A stretch of DNA of 5,365 nt from an uncultured Bacteroidota bacterium (GCA_913062655.1 CAJXXO010000197.1:1-5365); one strand, 5' to 3'. Shown: positions 1 through 5,365, counted from the first letter of the stretch. Notes: generated from the sequence alone by a model not told the origin. Made by a program: numbers and translations.

Positions 1-642
1 GCCCTCCGGTCCTACCAGATAATTACCGCTCCACAGGTCACCATGCAACAGGGAAGGTGGTTCTTCGGGTAGCAGGTCGGGTAATGCTTTGTAGAGCCGT
101 TCAAACTGCTGCACCGTGGAATGATCAAAGAAGCCCCCATCGCGGGCCCGCTGCAATTGAGGCGACAGTCGCTCCTCAATCATAAAGGGTACCCACTCAT
201 CCTGCCATCGATTGGATTGCGGCAAGGAGCCTATGTAGTTATCTTGCGTAAAACCGTACTGCGTTTCTGTGTGCCGATGCAGACGGGCCAACTGCCGGCC
301 AAAATGAGAGAAGAAATTGGCTTGTTGGGGAGCTGACTCCAACCATTCCATCAGCAGAAAATCTTCTGCCCCTGCTTCCCCCACCCCAATCATTTGAGGT
401 ACACGAATCACCTGCGGGGCGTACAACGCCTCCATGCCCTCCTTCTCTGCCGCAAACATACCCGGATAAGCGGCCGCATTATTCCATTTTATAAAAAAGG
501 GTCCCTGGTCGGTATCCAACCGGCCCGCAGCATTAATGCACCCTCCGCTGACCGGGTGAAAGCCTTCCACCTGGTAATCGTGTCCTAAGACAGTGGACAA
601 TAAACGGGCTGCCGATTGCTGTATGGCTTTAGGTAATATCAT
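1..642 (-). CDS. Fructosamine kinase / ketosamine-3-kinase family protein (C-terminus beyond window)
   Basis: Translating the minus strand from ATG at 642-640 gives 214 residues that stay open to the window edge; family members are about 290 residues, so roughly the last quarter is missing. The fold is a small-molecule kinase related to aminoglycoside phosphotransferases. Visible motifs are the ATP-anchoring lysine in FFIKWN (K52), a probable helix-C glutamate near E66, the hinge LLMEWLE (96-102), the family signature HRHTETQYGF...DNYIGSLPQ (122-142), and the catalytic loop LLHGDLWSGN (198-207) with D202 as catalytic base and N207 as metal ligand. Known members phosphorylate ketosamines (Amadori products) on glycated proteins or amines, which then fall apart and free the amine; the enzyme is cytoplasmic. 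The exact substrate cannot be told from sequence. The start overlaps the sppA stop by 4 bases (ATGA) with GGAG five bases upstream, so it is probably translated by coupling from the sppA transcript. Confidence 0.92.
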   Translation of the reverse strand, partial: MILPKAIQQSAARLLSTVLGHDYQVEGFHPVSGGCINAAGRLDTDQGPFFIKWNNAAAYPGMFAAEKEGMEALYAPQVIRVPQMIGVGEAGAEDFLLMEWLESAPQQANFFSHFGRQLARLHRHTETQYGFTQDNYIGSLPQSNRWQDEWVPFMIEERLSPQLQRARDGGFFDHSTVQQFERLYKALPDLLPEEPPSLLHGDLWSGNYLVGPEG

Positions 643-2411
643 TTGATCTCCAAGTCGTAGGGCATCCGATAATATATACCTGGTGTATGCTGCATGCGCC
701 ATACCGTTTGCAAGGTCTTAACATAGGGTATGCCTTCCCACTCCAGTGCTATTTTACTCATCGAACCGCTGCTGATCACCTCATCCAATCGTTCGAAGAA
801 GTCTTTTTGAGGGGGATAGTTTCGCACGTAGTACTCGTCCAGGTTAGCCATATCAGCCGCTTTAGCAATGGCATCTTGCAAACCGCCCAGTTGGTCTACC
901 AACCCAAGGTCTATAGCTTGCAGGCCTGTGTATACACGGCCTTGTGCCAGTTCAGCTACTTTGGCACTATCCATATTTCGGCCTGTGGCTACATGATGCA
1001 GAAAATCCTCGTAGCCATTATCGATGTAGCGTTGATACACCGCCCTTTCTTTCTCACTAACCGGTCGCCATATATTGCCAAAGTCAGCATAGGTCCCTGT
1101 TTTGACCGTATCGGAAGTGATACCGATTTTGTCTTCCAATAACTCCTGCATATTGGGTAATACGGCCAGTATCCCGATTGAGCCGGTGATGGTGTTGGGC
1201 TGTGCTATAATGTGGTCGGCAGGCGAAGAGATATGATACCCGGCAGAGGCGCATACATCACCCATGGATACAACGATGGGAATGCTATCTGGGAACAGTG
1301 TTAACTCATGGTGAATGATTTCAGAGGCAAATCCAAGGCCTCCTGGCGTATTCAGTCGCAGCACAACGGCTTTCACCTCATCGGTTTCTCGAAGTTTTTT
1401 TAACTGCTTCCTGTAGGTACTCGAGCCGATAGATCCATCCTGGCCAGTACCGGCCGCCACTTCACCTTCCATGAAGACAACCGCTACCCAATCATCCCTG
1501 TAGCCGGATGTTATATCCTGTTTCACCGCTTGGTAATACTTACTCACCGTCATGGTGGGGACTTTATTATCGGCATCACCATGTACACGTTGCCGAATGA
1601 TCCGCTCTACATCCTCTTTAAATCCGGTGGCTGCGATCAGACCATGCTCCACTGCATCAGAAGGCAGAAATACAGCTAAGTTGTTGGCTAAGCTATCCAG
1701 GTATTCCGGAGGTAAGTTCAGGTCACCCCCTAATCCACTGAGGTAGTGGTCGTACAAGCTGTTCAGGTAGGCGGTCACCTGCTCCCGGTTGGCGGCACTC
1801 ATTTCCGTCAAGCGAAAAGGCTCAGAAGCACTTTTGTACTTCCCATAGTAAAACACCTGCATATCGATACCCAGCTTCTCGAGCGCTTTCGTAAAGAAAA
1901 CCGGTTGTGCTGCCAAGCCATTAAATTCGATCAACCCTGCCGGATTGATCCAGATGCTATCCGCCATGCTGGCCATGTACAGGTTTTTTTCATCCAACAG
2001 CTCCCCATACCCATAGATAAATTTACCCTGCCGCTTAAAGTGCTTCAGTGCATCACGAATCGCCTCGTAGGTAGCATAGCCATTAATGCCGGCACCTAAT
2101 TCCAATTGCAGCCCTACCACACGCTCATCATCGGCTGCATGGTGAAGGGCCCCAATCAACTCATACAACCCTACTGCATCACGTACCTTAAAACCTCCAG
2201 GAGAAAAAACGGGTGTAGGCCCATCCGTTGATCGCTCAGGAATGAAATAATTGGCGTTGAGTTGGAGAACCGTTTTGTCTTTTACCTTCGGGGCATCCGG
2301 CTCAAAACTTCTGATAAATCCCCCAATGATGGCGGAGAAAAAAAGACTGACCAACAGGATAGTGATGAGGCCACCCACTATGCTGGCAAAAACGACTTTC
2401 CAAAATTTCAT
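639..2411 (-). CDS. sppA: Signal peptide peptidase SppA, 67-kDa two-domain type (protease IV)
   Basis: This 590-residue protein matches the length of the long, tandem-domain SppA class (E. coli SppA is 618). Such proteins are membrane-anchored Ser/Lys proteases that cut cleaved signal peptides and other membrane-embedded peptides, with the active site on the periplasmic side. A single uncleaved-looking hydrophobic anchor spans about residues 6-33. The N-terminal domain (about 45-270) carries the general-base lysine in GKYKSASEPF; K193 aligns with E. coli K209. The C-terminal domain (about 305-520) has the oxyanion-type motif RLNTPGG (352-358) and the nucleophile S389 in GDVCASAGYHIS, aligning with E. 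coli S409, followed by TGSIGI (409-414) and GRVYTGLQAIDLGLVDQLGG (491-510). Thr for Ser in NTPGG and Ala for the usual Gly after the nucleophile are mild variations; the catalytic pair is intact. It is the first gene of a leftward operon with the fructosamine kinase gene and is divergent from folK. Confidence 0.97.
   Translation of the reverse strand: MKFWKVVFASIVGGLITILLVSLFFSAIIGGFIRSFEPDAPKVKDKTVLQLNANYFIPERSTDGPTPVFSPGGFKVRDAVGLYELIGALHHAADDERVVGLQLELGAGINGYATYEAIRDALKHFKRQGKFIYGYGELLDEKNLYMASMADSIWINPAGLIEFNGLAAQPVFFTKALEKLGIDMQVFYYGKYKSASEPFRLTEMSAANREQVTAYLNSLYDHYLSGLGGDLNLPPEYLDSLANNLAVFLPSDAVEHGLIAATGFKEDVERIIRQRVHGDADNKVPTMTVSKYYQAVKQDITSGYRDDWVAVVFMEGEVAAGTGQDGSIGSSTYRKQLKKLRETDEVKAVVLRLNTPGGLGFASEIIHHELTLFPDSIPIVVSMGDVCASAGYHISSPADHIIAQPNTITGSIGILAVLPNMQELLEDKIGITSDTVKTGTYADFGNIWRPVSEKERAVYQRYIDNGYEDFLHHVATGRNMDSAKVAELAQGRVYTGLQAIDLGLVDQLGGLQDAIAKAADMANLDEYYVRNYPPQKDFFERLDEVISSGSMSKIALEWEGIPYVKTLQTVWRMQHTPGIYYRMPYDLEIK
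648..651 (-). promoter_or_regulatory. Shine-Dalgarno-like GGAG for the fructosamine kinase gene
   Basis: On the minus strand GGAG lies five bases before the ATG at 642-640, inside the last codons of sppA. Together with the ATGA overlap it supports this start and reinitiation by ribosomes finishing sppA. Other genes in the window have weaker or no such site. The motif is short and could be chance. Confidence 0.4.
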
Positions 2412-2486
2412 AAGGCTTGATAATTATGGGTTATAGCGAATTACAATGTTAACCAAAAAGAGGGTAAATGCTTACTTTTGGGCGGC
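2412..2486. promoter_or_regulatory. Divergent promoter region between sppA and folK
   Basis: This 75-base AT-rich gap must hold the start signals of both divergent transcripts. The folK side has a clear TAnnTTTG box (listed separately). On the sppA side no full match is present: in the minus direction there is a TTG about 17 bases before TAATTATC, which ends nine bases before the ATG and is only a partial match. No Shine-Dalgarno sequence precedes the sppA ATG. No operator-like palindrome or riboswitch is seen. Confidence 0.5.
2473..2480 (+). promoter_or_regulatory. Bacteroidota-type -7 promoter box of folK (TACTTTTG)
   Basis: TACTTTTG is an exact match to TAnnTTTG, the -7 element recognised by the primary sigma factor of Bacteroidota. 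A good -33 TTG at the usual 19-21 base spacing is not evident; the corresponding area reads ATGTTAACC. Only GGCGGC separates the box from the folK ATG at 2487, so transcription would start at or very near the start codon and the mRNA would be leaderless or nearly so. The box being immediately upstream also argues for ATG 2487 rather than the in-frame TTG at 2478, which lies inside it. Confidence 0.6.
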
Positions 2487-2990
2487 ATGAAGAAGGGTGA
2501 TTCGCTATTTCTTTTATTGGGCAGTAATTTAGGCAACAGGACCGCCATCTTGGGCAGCGCGATAGATCAATTGCGTCATCACTTTGGTGCCCCCGACAAG
2601 GTATCTGCCATCTATCACACCGCTGCCTGGGGGGTGACAGATCAACCCGATTTTCTAAACCAAGTGGTCGAATTTCGTACTGAGGCGGCTCCATCCCATA
2701 TCCTGTCCATCACCCAGTCTATCGAGCAGGAAGCAGGCCCACCCAAAACCCGGCATTGGGGTGCTCGTTACCTAGACATTGACTTACTCTTTTATGGTGA
2801 CTACCAGTGTGAGACCCCTGATCTGATCCTCCCTCATCCGGAGATTCCCAATCGTAGATTTACGCTCGTGCCGTTGGTTGAGGTAGCCCCCCACTTTACC
2901 CATCCTGTGTTGGGCCAAACGATGACCCAATTGCTGGCATCTACCACGGATCCACTGCCGGTATACAAAGGCCTACCACATGAGGCATAG
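2487..2990 (+). CDS. folK: 2-amino-4-hydroxy-6-hydroxymethyldihydropteridine pyrophosphokinase (HPPK)
   Basis: The 167-residue product (E. coli FolK is 159) transfers pyrophosphate from ATP to 6-hydroxymethyl-7,8-dihydropterin, the step before dihydropteroate synthase in folate synthesis; it is cytoplasmic. The family blocks appear in order: LLLGSNLGNR (9-18), SAIYHTAAWGVTDQPDFLN (40-58), RHWGARYLDIDLLFYG (89-104) with the Mg-binding aspartates D97 and D99, and LPHPEIPNRRFTLVPLVEVAP (115-135). ATG 2487 is chosen over the in-frame TTG 2478 because the latter falls within the promoter box. No Shine-Dalgarno site is present, in keeping with a leaderless message. The 3' end overlaps the deoxynucleoside kinase gene by 11 bases, so the two are surely co-transcribed. 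The other folate genes are not in the window. The sequence looks complete and functional. Confidence 0.97.
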   Translation: MKKGDSLFLLLGSNLGNRTAILGSAIDQLRHHFGAPDKVSAIYHTAAWGVTDQPDFLNQVVEFRTEAAPSHILSITQSIEQEAGPPKTRHWGARYLDIDLLFYGDYQCETPDLILPHPEIPNRRFTLVPLVEVAPHFTHPVLGQTMTQLLASTTDPLPVYKGLPHEA

Positions 2991-3621
2991 CCTGTTGACC
3001 ATAGAGGGCAATATTGGCTCCGGCAAGACCACGGTATCCTCTATGATTGCCAGAGATACCGGGGCCAGGTTAATCCTGGAAGAATTTGCCGACAATCCTT
3101 TTTTGCCCAAGTTCTATGCTTCGCCAGAGCGCTATGCTTTTCCCTTAGAGCTCTACTTTATGGCTGAGCGCTACCAACAACTGAAAACCGCGATCGGCAG
3201 CAGTCGCGATCTATTTCAACAATCGGTGGTATCAGACTATATCTTTACGAAGTCGGTCATATTTGCCAAGGTGACTTTAGGTGTAGAGGAATTTCAACTG
3301 TACAAACGGCTGTTTGATATCATTAACCCCACCTTACCGATTCCCGATCTGTTGGTGTATCTCTATGCGCCTATTGACCAATTGCTGGATAATATCAAAA
3401 AGCGGGGGCGTGATTATGAGCAATCTATTCCGGCCGATTATCTGATTCGTCTACAGGAAACCTATATGGATTACTTCCGCCAATCACCCAACCTGACAGT
3501 GTTGGTGGTAGATACCAAAGACGTAGATTTTCTCAGCCAACCGCAGGCTTACCAACGACTACTCAAGGAAATTGATAAGGACTACGATAAAGGCCTACAC
3601 TACGTAGAAGTAGCCGGGTAA
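2980..3621 (+). CDS. Deoxynucleoside kinase (dAK/dGK/dCK-like family)
   Basis: The 213-residue protein belongs to the deoxynucleoside kinase family, which phosphorylates salvaged deoxynucleosides at the 5' position with ATP. Motifs seen: P-loop GNIGSGKTT (10-18); EEFADNPFLPKFY (34-46), whose first or second glutamate (E34/E35) should be the catalytic base; LELYFMAERYQQL (56-68) contacting the nucleoside; VVSDYIFTKSVIFAK (83-97), the place of the DRS motif of animal enzymes, here SDY as I recall from bacterial dAK/dGK types; and the arginine-rich lid KKRGRDYEQ (140-148). Length is normal for bacterial members. Which base it prefers cannot be decided by eye; purine deoxynucleosides are my best guess. 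It starts inside the end of folK (11-base overlap, different frame), with a weak AAAGG eight bases upstream, so translation is probably coupled. No clear terminator follows. Confidence 0.93.
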   Translation: MRHSLLTIEGNIGSGKTTVSSMIARDTGARLILEEFADNPFLPKFYASPERYAFPLELYFMAERYQQLKTAIGSSRDLFQQSVVSDYIFTKSVIFAKVTLGVEEFQLYKRLFDIINPTLPIPDLLVYLYAPIDQLLDNIKKRGRDYEQSIPADYLIRLQETYMDYFRQSPNLTVLVVDTKDVDFLSQPQAYQRLLKEIDKDYDKGLHYVEVAG

Positions 3622-3685
3622 ATAGGTTATTCGGTTTGCCCATTCAAACGAGCGGATATTTCACGCGAAGGCCCAAAGGAAGGAC

Positions 3686-3715
3686 AATGAGAAAATATGA
3701 GAATGAGAAAATGAG
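3686..3715. repeat. Purine-rich direct repeat (AATGAGAAAAT(AT)GAG)
   Basis: AATGAGAAAAT occurs at 3686-3696 and again at 3702-3712, each followed by a GAG-containing tail; the second unit lacks two bases (AT) relative to the first. Every unit is built from smaller ATGAG/GAGAA words. It lies 65 bases after the kinase stop codon and encodes nothing recognisable. Confidence 0.6.
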
Positions 3716-3740
3716 ATAATAGGCGCGAGGCGATGTATTC

Positions 3741-3811
3741 ACTCGCTAGCGCTCGCAGTGAGAATGCTCGCAGAGACGCGAGGGCGCGAAGCGAAATGGG
3801 GATTCGCTGAC
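3741..3811. repeat. GC-rich degenerate repeat block, roughly 8-bp period
   Basis: GCTCGCAG is repeated at 3751-3758 and 3766-3773 (15-base spacing). From 3768 three consecutive octamers, TCGCAGAG, ACGCGAGG and GCGCGAAG (to 3791), share a CGC-purine pattern with period 8. CGCTAGCG (near 3744-3751) is a self-complementary word, and ATTCGCTGACGCTC (3802-3815) partly echoes ATTCACTCGCTAGCGCTC at 3737-3754. The block is far more GC-rich than its flanks. Confidence 0.5.
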
Positions 3812-3821
3812 GCTCATAGAT

Positions 3822-3860
3822 GGAGGACACAGAGGTCCGCTGAGTAGGCACGAAGGCGCA
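3822..3860. repeat. Short degenerate repeat words (CACAGAGG / AGGCACGAAGG)
   Basis: The stretch reads as a worn series of GGACACAGAGG, GCTGAG and AGGCACGAAGGCGCA words with 8-9 bp rhythm. It resembles, from memory, dispersed intergenic sequences of the CCTCTGTGTCC / CCTTCGTGCC kind seen in several bacterial phyla; I could not check this. It includes a small inverted repeat, GGAC-6-GTCC (3825-3838). It abuts the heptamer array directly. Confidence 0.4.
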
Positions 3861-3944
3861 GTTGAACCCGAAACGTTGAACTCAGAACTTTCAACTTTGA
3901 ACTCTAAACTTTCAACTTTGAACACTGAACGCGGAACTTTCAAC
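3861..3944. repeat. Twelve-unit tandem heptamer array, consensus NNN(G/C/A)AAC
   Basis: Reading 7 bases at a time from 3861 gives GTTGAAC, CCGAAAC, GTTGAAC, TCAGAAC, TTTCAAC, TTTGAAC, TCTAAAC, TTTCAAC, TTTGAAC, ACTGAAC, GCGGAAC, TTTCAAC. All twelve end in AAC with no phase slip over 84 bases, while the first three bases vary. A higher-order 21-bp unit is seen: 3889-3909 and 3910-3930 differ at only two positions. TTCAA-CT-TTGAA inverted repeats lie at 3890-3901 and 3911-3922. The array ends 15 bases from the stop codon of the isoaspartyl peptidase gene, so it would be transcribed in that gene's 3' UTR as GTT-initiated heptamers. Confidence 0.85.
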
Positions 3945-3959
3945 ACATCTACTCTCCTT

Positions 3960-4964
3960 CTACTCCCCATACATCCCCACTGACAATGGCTGCTCAGAAG
4001 TCTGGTAGGCACGAAACATACCGGTAGTATTGAATACCATCACCACTTCTCCAGCCGGGCTGATGCCAACAATACCTCCGTCACCACCAGCTTCTACCAG
4101 TGTCGTATGGATAACATGCTCGGCTGCTTGCGTCAGGGATTCCTGCAGGTAATTAACCCGCGCCACAATATCATAAGCCACCGCATATCGGATAAAGAAC
4201 TCCCCATGCCCGGTAGCGGATATGCCGCCCAACTTGCTGTCCGCATACGTTCCTGCACCTATAATCGGACTGTCGCCTACCCGGCCATATAATTTGTAGG
4301 TCATGCCTCCCGTAGACGTACCGGCCACAATGTGGCCCTCCTGGTCCAACGCCACTGCACCTACCGTTCCAAACTTGAAGTCCTCGGACAAATAACTACG
4401 TTCTTCGCTACGCTTTTCCTTTGCCCGCAAAAATTGATTGTATCGTTTCTCGGTGAAGAAAAAGTTGTTTTCTACCAACTGCAAGCCCTGATCACGGGCA
4501 AACAGCTCTGCGCCCTTGCCGGTCAGCATCACGTGAGGCGAGTGATCCATTACCGCCTGAGCCGCTTCGATGGGATGCCGGATAGTCGTTACACTTGCCA
4601 CTGCGCCTGCTGCCTTACTGGTGCCATGCATCAGAGAGGCATCATGTTCTACCTTGCCCTCAGCAGTAAATACTGCGCCCTTGCCGGCATTGAAAAGCGG
4701 GTTGTCTTCCAACACCTTAATGGCCGCTATTACGGCCGCCTCAGCCGAGCCGCCTTTCTCCAGCACAGCGTACCCTGCCTCTGTAGCCTCCGTCAGGGCT
4801 GCCTCGTAGGCTTCTTCCTCTTCTGCCGAAAAACGTCCTTCCACAATGCCATTACCGGCACCGCCATGTATCACAATACCATAAGGTGTCTGTCCCATAC
4901 CCTGGAAGTTGAAAACCAATAGTCCAATTGCTAATAACCACAGTAACTTGCGCATAGAAATCAT
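3960..4964 (-). CDS. iaaA: Exported isoaspartyl peptidase / L-asparaginase, plant type (Ntn hydrolase precursor)
   Basis: The 334-residue precursor belongs to the N-terminal nucleophile hydrolases that hydrolyse isoaspartyl dipeptides and L-asparagine. Motifs: HGGAG (33-37), NPLFNAGKGAVFT (88-100), HDASLMHG (107-114), autocleavage site and nucleophile in FGTVGAVALD (T200), STGG (217-220), GRVGDSPIIGAGTYAD (227-242) with R228 and D231 matching E. coli R207 and D210, and TGHGE (251-255). Self-cleavage before T200 would give an alpha chain and a 135-residue beta chain. GTVGA rather than HDTIGM favours isoaspartyl peptidase over glycosylasparaginase. Residues 4-25 (RKLLWLLAIGLLVFNFQGMGQ) look like a cleavable signal peptide without a lipobox cysteine, so it probably acts in the periplasm, unlike cytoplasmic E. 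coli IaaA. ATG 4964 has a weak AAGG five bases upstream; ATG at 4955 would still keep the signal peptide. It is monocistronic as far as visible. Confidence 0.93.
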   Translation of the reverse strand: MISMRKLLWLLAIGLLVFNFQGMGQTPYGIVIHGGAGNGIVEGRFSAEEEEAYEAALTEATEAGYAVLEKGGSAEAAVIAAIKVLEDNPLFNAGKGAVFTAEGKVEHDASLMHGTSKAAGAVASVTTIRHPIEAAQAVMDHSPHVMLTGKGAELFARDQGLQLVENNFFFTEKRYNQFLRAKEKRSEERSYLSEDFKFGTVGAVALDQEGHIVAGTSTGGMTYKLYGRVGDSPIIGAGTYADSKLGGISATGHGEFFIRYAVAYDIVARVNYLQESLTQAAEHVIHTTLVEAGGDGGIVGISPAGEVVMVFNTTGMFRAYQTSEQPLSVGMYGE

Positions 4965-4971
4965 TTGCGCC
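4960..4971 (+). promoter_or_regulatory. Possible promoter box just before the methyltransferase start (ATCATTTGCGCC)
   Basis: TTTGCGCC directly precedes the proposed TTG start and resembles the TTTG half of the Bacteroidota -7 box followed by a very short leader, as at folK. The TA half is not matched (AT instead). The box lies across the first codon of the divergent isoaspartyl peptidase gene. No convincing -33 TTG at 19-21 bases is seen, so this is tentative. Confidence 0.3.
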
Positions 4972-5365
4972 TTGAATTTCTATAAAATCCAGCAATACCT
5001 CAACTATCGGTGGCGTGCCCGTTCTGCGCGCTCGTTTCACTCCCCTTACCTATTTCGGCTTTTTACGGAAGTGCTGACCGATGAACGACATTTCTATGCC
5101 TATGATGAATTACAGGTGCTGATACAAGCCTGTGAGGCCAGCCATCAACAGTTACCAATCGTGGATTATGGAGCTGGCAGTCGGGTAAATAATAGTGCAC
5201 ACCGATCCTTGCGTAGTATCACACGGTCGGTAAAACGCCCCTTTTGGCAATATCGTTGGTTATTTTTATTGGCGCAGTACCTTCGGCCTTTACAAATGCT
5301 GGAACTTGGCACCTCACTCGGGTTCAGCTCATTGATGTTATCACGTGGGGCCCGCAACAGCACTT
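4972..5365 (+). CDS. Class I SAM-dependent methyltransferase (C-terminus beyond window)
   Basis: The frame is open from upstream of 4972 to the window end; 131 residues are visible. No ATG occurs in frame before residue 109, and the conserved N-terminal block SFHSPYLFRLF (21-31) must be included, so TTG 4972 (LNFYKIQQYLNYRW) is the best start; TTG 4948 would run into the divergent gene. DYGAGSR (65-71) precedes a basic stretch and then MLELGTSLGFSS (109-120), the glycine-rich SAM-binding motif I (E111, G113, G117). The HSPY...DYGAGS...LELGTSLG order resembles, from memory, a methyltransferase family common in Bacteroidota whose substrate is unknown; closest general relatives are O-methyltransferase-like proteins. 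It is divergent from the isoaspartyl peptidase gene with 7 bases between start codons. Nothing here shows what it methylates. Confidence 0.82.
   Translation, partial: MNFYKIQQYLNYRWRARSARSFHSPYLFRLFTEVLTDERHFYAYDELQVLIQACEASHQQLPIVDYGAGSRVNNSAHRSLRSITRSVKRPFWQYRWLFLLAQYLRPLQMLELGTSLGFSSLMLSRGARNST

Larger units (their letters stand above)
3622..3959. other. Convergent intergenic region, repeat-rich, no credible gene
   Basis: These 338 bases lie between the converging 3' ends of the deoxynucleoside kinase and isoaspartyl peptidase genes. Short open frames on the minus strand (about 3627-3851 and through 3861-3944) encode low-complexity peptides that merely reflect the repeats. Blocks in order: unique sequence (3622-3685), a purine-rich direct repeat (3686-3715), a GC-rich block with GCTCGCAG copies and an 8-bp period (3741-3811), CACAGAGG/AAGGCACG-type sequence (3822-3860), then the heptamer array (3861-3944). 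No hairpin followed by a T-tract is visible for either gene. Confidence 0.7.

Noticed and set aside
687..1142. Plus-strand open frame of 151 residues opposite sppA
   Set aside because: It is antisense to the conserved SppA C-terminal domain and has no recognisable motif.
3634..3649. Small hairpin GTTTG-cccatt-CAAAC after the deoxynucleoside kinase stop
   Set aside because: The stem is only five pairs, AT-rich, and no T-tract follows, so it is not a convincing terminator.
3627..3851. Minus-strand open frame encoding a 74-residue Ser/Leu/Arg-rich peptide (SLRALASLRAF...)
   Set aside because: Its sequence repeats because the DNA under it is the GC-rich repeat block; there is no ribosome binding site and no recognisable domain.
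3861..3944. Heptamer array as a CRISPR or replication-origin iteron array
   Set aside because: There are no spacer-sized unique sequences or cas genes, units are too short and degenerate, and no replication initiator gene or DnaA boxes are seen nearby.
3746..4012. Minus-strand open frame of 88 residues with a FKVESLEFKVESSEF repeat
   Set aside because: The 7-residue period is simply the 21-bp super-repeat of the heptamer array read as codons, and the frame overlaps the real isoaspartyl peptidase gene.
4332..4922. Plus-strand open frame of 196 residues opposite the isoaspartyl peptidase gene
   Set aside because: It is antisense to a gene with complete catalytic motifs, is rich in Cys/His/Arg typical of shadow frames, and matches no family I know.
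5166..5363. Minus-strand open frame of 65 residues at the right edge
   Set aside because: It lies opposite the methyltransferase frame, which carries the SAM-binding motif; the minus frame has none.

Overview
The window looks like a piece of chromosome from a member of the Bacteroidota, most likely a Cytophagales-like lineage with moderate GC (around 50% by eye). Four things suggest this. A perfect TAnnTTTG promoter box lies just upstream of a start codon. Most genes lack strong Shine-Dalgarno sites. folK overlaps a deoxynucleoside kinase gene, with sppA divergent beside them, an arrangement I remember from this phylum. The proteins themselves also look Bacteroidota-like. No phage, transposase, CRISPR, tRNA or rRNA gene is visible. 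All six genes have recognisable families, and two of them run off the window edges.

Layout, left to right. 1-642 (-) is the N-terminal 214 residues of a fructosamine kinase family protein. 639-2411 (-) is a full-length, two-domain SppA signal peptide peptidase whose stop codon overlaps the kinase start (ATGA). These two form a leftward operon, sppA first. A 75-base divergent gap (2412-2486) separates it from a rightward pair: folK (2487-2990, a folate biosynthesis enzyme) and a deoxynucleoside kinase (2980-3621), which overlap by 11 bases. Next is a 338-base convergent intergenic stretch (3622-3959) with no credible gene but several degenerate short-period repeats, ending in a phase-perfect array of twelve 7-bp units. 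3960-4964 (-) is an exported isoaspartyl peptidase / plant-type L-asparaginase precursor. It is divergent, with only 7 bases between start codons, from a class I SAM-dependent methyltransferase (4972 to the right edge, +) that seems to start at TTG.

The genes are mostly household functions: membrane protein and signal peptide turnover, repair of glycated amines, folate synthesis, deoxynucleoside salvage, and breakdown of isoaspartyl peptides. I see no previously undescribed multi-gene system. The most unusual element is non-coding: the heptamer array at 3861-3944 and the repeat mosaic in front of it. The next most interesting points are the very tight divergent gene arrangement at 4955-4974 and the probable leaderless folK promoter.
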